A stretch of 34,327 nt of DNA from Desulfobulbaceae bacterium (GTDB lineage Bacteria; Desulfobacterota; Desulfobulbia; Desulfobulbales; Desulfocapsaceae): contig QZLB01000017.1 in NCBI GenBank assembly GCA_004796425.1, positions 1-34,327 of the forward strand, read 5' to 3'. This document shows, piece by piece, positions 33,726-34,327 of the stretch; the first letter of the stretch is position 1; every line of letters begins with the position of its first letter. Both the position numbers and the translations under genes were made by a program. The notes under the pieces are model-generated. The model did not search any database, was not told the origin of the DNA, and worked only from the letters and a program-made list of their open reading frames with translations.

Positions 33726-34327
33726 TTACGATCTACGTTTGACAATCATTTTGTCAGAAGCTTTTCTATTTCTGGTTTTATAACCTTTGGTCGGCTTACC
33801 CCATGGAGTACATGGATGTCGGCCACCTGAACTCTTACCTTCACCACCGCCCATCGGATGATCAACCGGGTTCATTGCCACACCACGCACGTGCGGTCTG
33901 CGTCCGAGCCAGCGGGACCTTCCGGCCTTGCCAAGCTTGCGGCTCTCATACTCACGGTTACCAACCTGACCAATGCAGGCGCGGCAGAGATTGTTGAATT
34001 TGCGAACCTCGCCTGAGGGCAGTCGAACCAGGACATAGTTGCCCTCTTTGGCCATCAACTGAGCTGAGGCACCGGCACTGCGGACAAGCTGTCCACCTTT
34101 GCCGATTTTCATCTCGATATTATGAATGATGGTACCCAGCGGGATATTGACCATCGGCAGACAGTTGCCAGGCTGGATATCCACATTATCGCCTGCGACA
34201 ACTTTGTCGCCAACTGCAATACCATCCGGGGCGAGAATGTATTTCTTCTCACCATCGAGGTAACTCAGCAGTGCGATGTTCGCGGATCGATTTGGATCAT
34301 ATTCAATCGAAACAACTTTAGCCGCAA
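33726..34327 (-). CDS. rplB: 50S ribosomal protein L2, C-terminal part, cut by window edge
   Basis: About 200 residues to the stop at 33726; the reading frame is open to the right edge, so the N-terminal 70 or so residues are missing. L2 is essential for subunit joining and peptidyl transfer. [58 protein letters not shown] and the C-terminal [21 protein letters not shown] with the conserved His are diagnostic. Confidence 0.98.
   Translation of the reverse strand, partial: AAKVVSIEYDPNRSANIALLSYLDGEKKYILAPDGIAVGDKVVAGDNVDIQPGNCLPMVNIPLGTIIHNIEMKIGKGGQLVRSAGASAQLMAKEGNYVLVRLPSGEVRKFNNLCRACIGQVGNREYESRKLGKAGRSRWLGRRPHVRGVAMNPVDHPMGGGEGKSSGGRHPCTPWGKPTKGYKTRNRKASDKMIVKRRS

Noticed and set aside
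1-34327. Mobile elements, CRISPR arrays, phage genes, tRNA or rRNA
   Set aside because: No transposase, integrase, regularly spaced repeats or recognisable structural RNA were seen on either strand.

Overview
The window looks like chromosome of a mesophilic Gram-negative bacterium, most likely a sulfate-reducing deltaproteobacterium (Desulfobacterota, Desulfobulbales-like). This rests on protein flavour and gene order and is inferred, not tested by a search. Supporting points are an LPS-export permease, a periplasmic FKBP lipoprotein, the order secY-map-infA-rpmJ without adk, a short 198-residue EF-Ts, zinc-type S14 and S4, and a large rpsB-tsf-pyrH-frr-uppS-cdsA-dxr-rseP-tsaB-ispG-proS-relA cluster. 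I see no mobile elements, CRISPR arrays, tRNAs or rRNAs.

Layout. (a) 1-2696, minus strand: a DHH-family phosphoesterase followed by two tandem ADP-glucose pyrophosphorylase paralogs. The first paralog lacks key catalytic residues, and its stop overlaps the start of the second, which runs off the left edge. (b) 2697-3207: a non-coding divergent promoter region with a good minus-strand promoter and a structured leader. (c) 3208-5555, plus strand: crcB (fluoride channel), lptG (LPS export permease) and a DUF362 protein, ending at a bidirectional terminator. (d) 5623-7397, minus strand: an FKBP lipoprotein, a zinc-ribbon Smr-like protein and a Phd/YefM-like antitoxin. (e) 7461-20173, minus strand: twelve genes from rpsB to relA linking translation, UMP synthesis, isoprenoid and phospholipid synthesis, site-2 proteolysis, t6A modification and the stringent response. 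(f) 20358-21122: a YkgJ-type cysteine-cluster protein between two operons. (g) 21220-34327, minus strand: the S10-spc-alpha ribosomal supercluster from rplB (cut by the right edge) to rplQ, with secY, map, infA, rpmJ and rpoA embedded.

Most of the window is conserved housekeeping DNA. The points most worth a second look are: a relA whose (p)ppGpp hydrolase centre is destroyed (HD to HG, ED to KN) although it keeps an RxKD synthetase motif; the catalytically degenerate plus intact AGPase pair; a Phd-like antitoxin joined to a degenerate Smr protein; TTG starts in five of ten small-subunit ribosomal genes but in no large-subunit gene whose start is visible; a textbook terminator inside the spc operon between rplO and secY; and several strong intercistronic hairpins (rpsB-tsf, tsf-pyrH, rpsD-rpoA, rpsQ-rplN).
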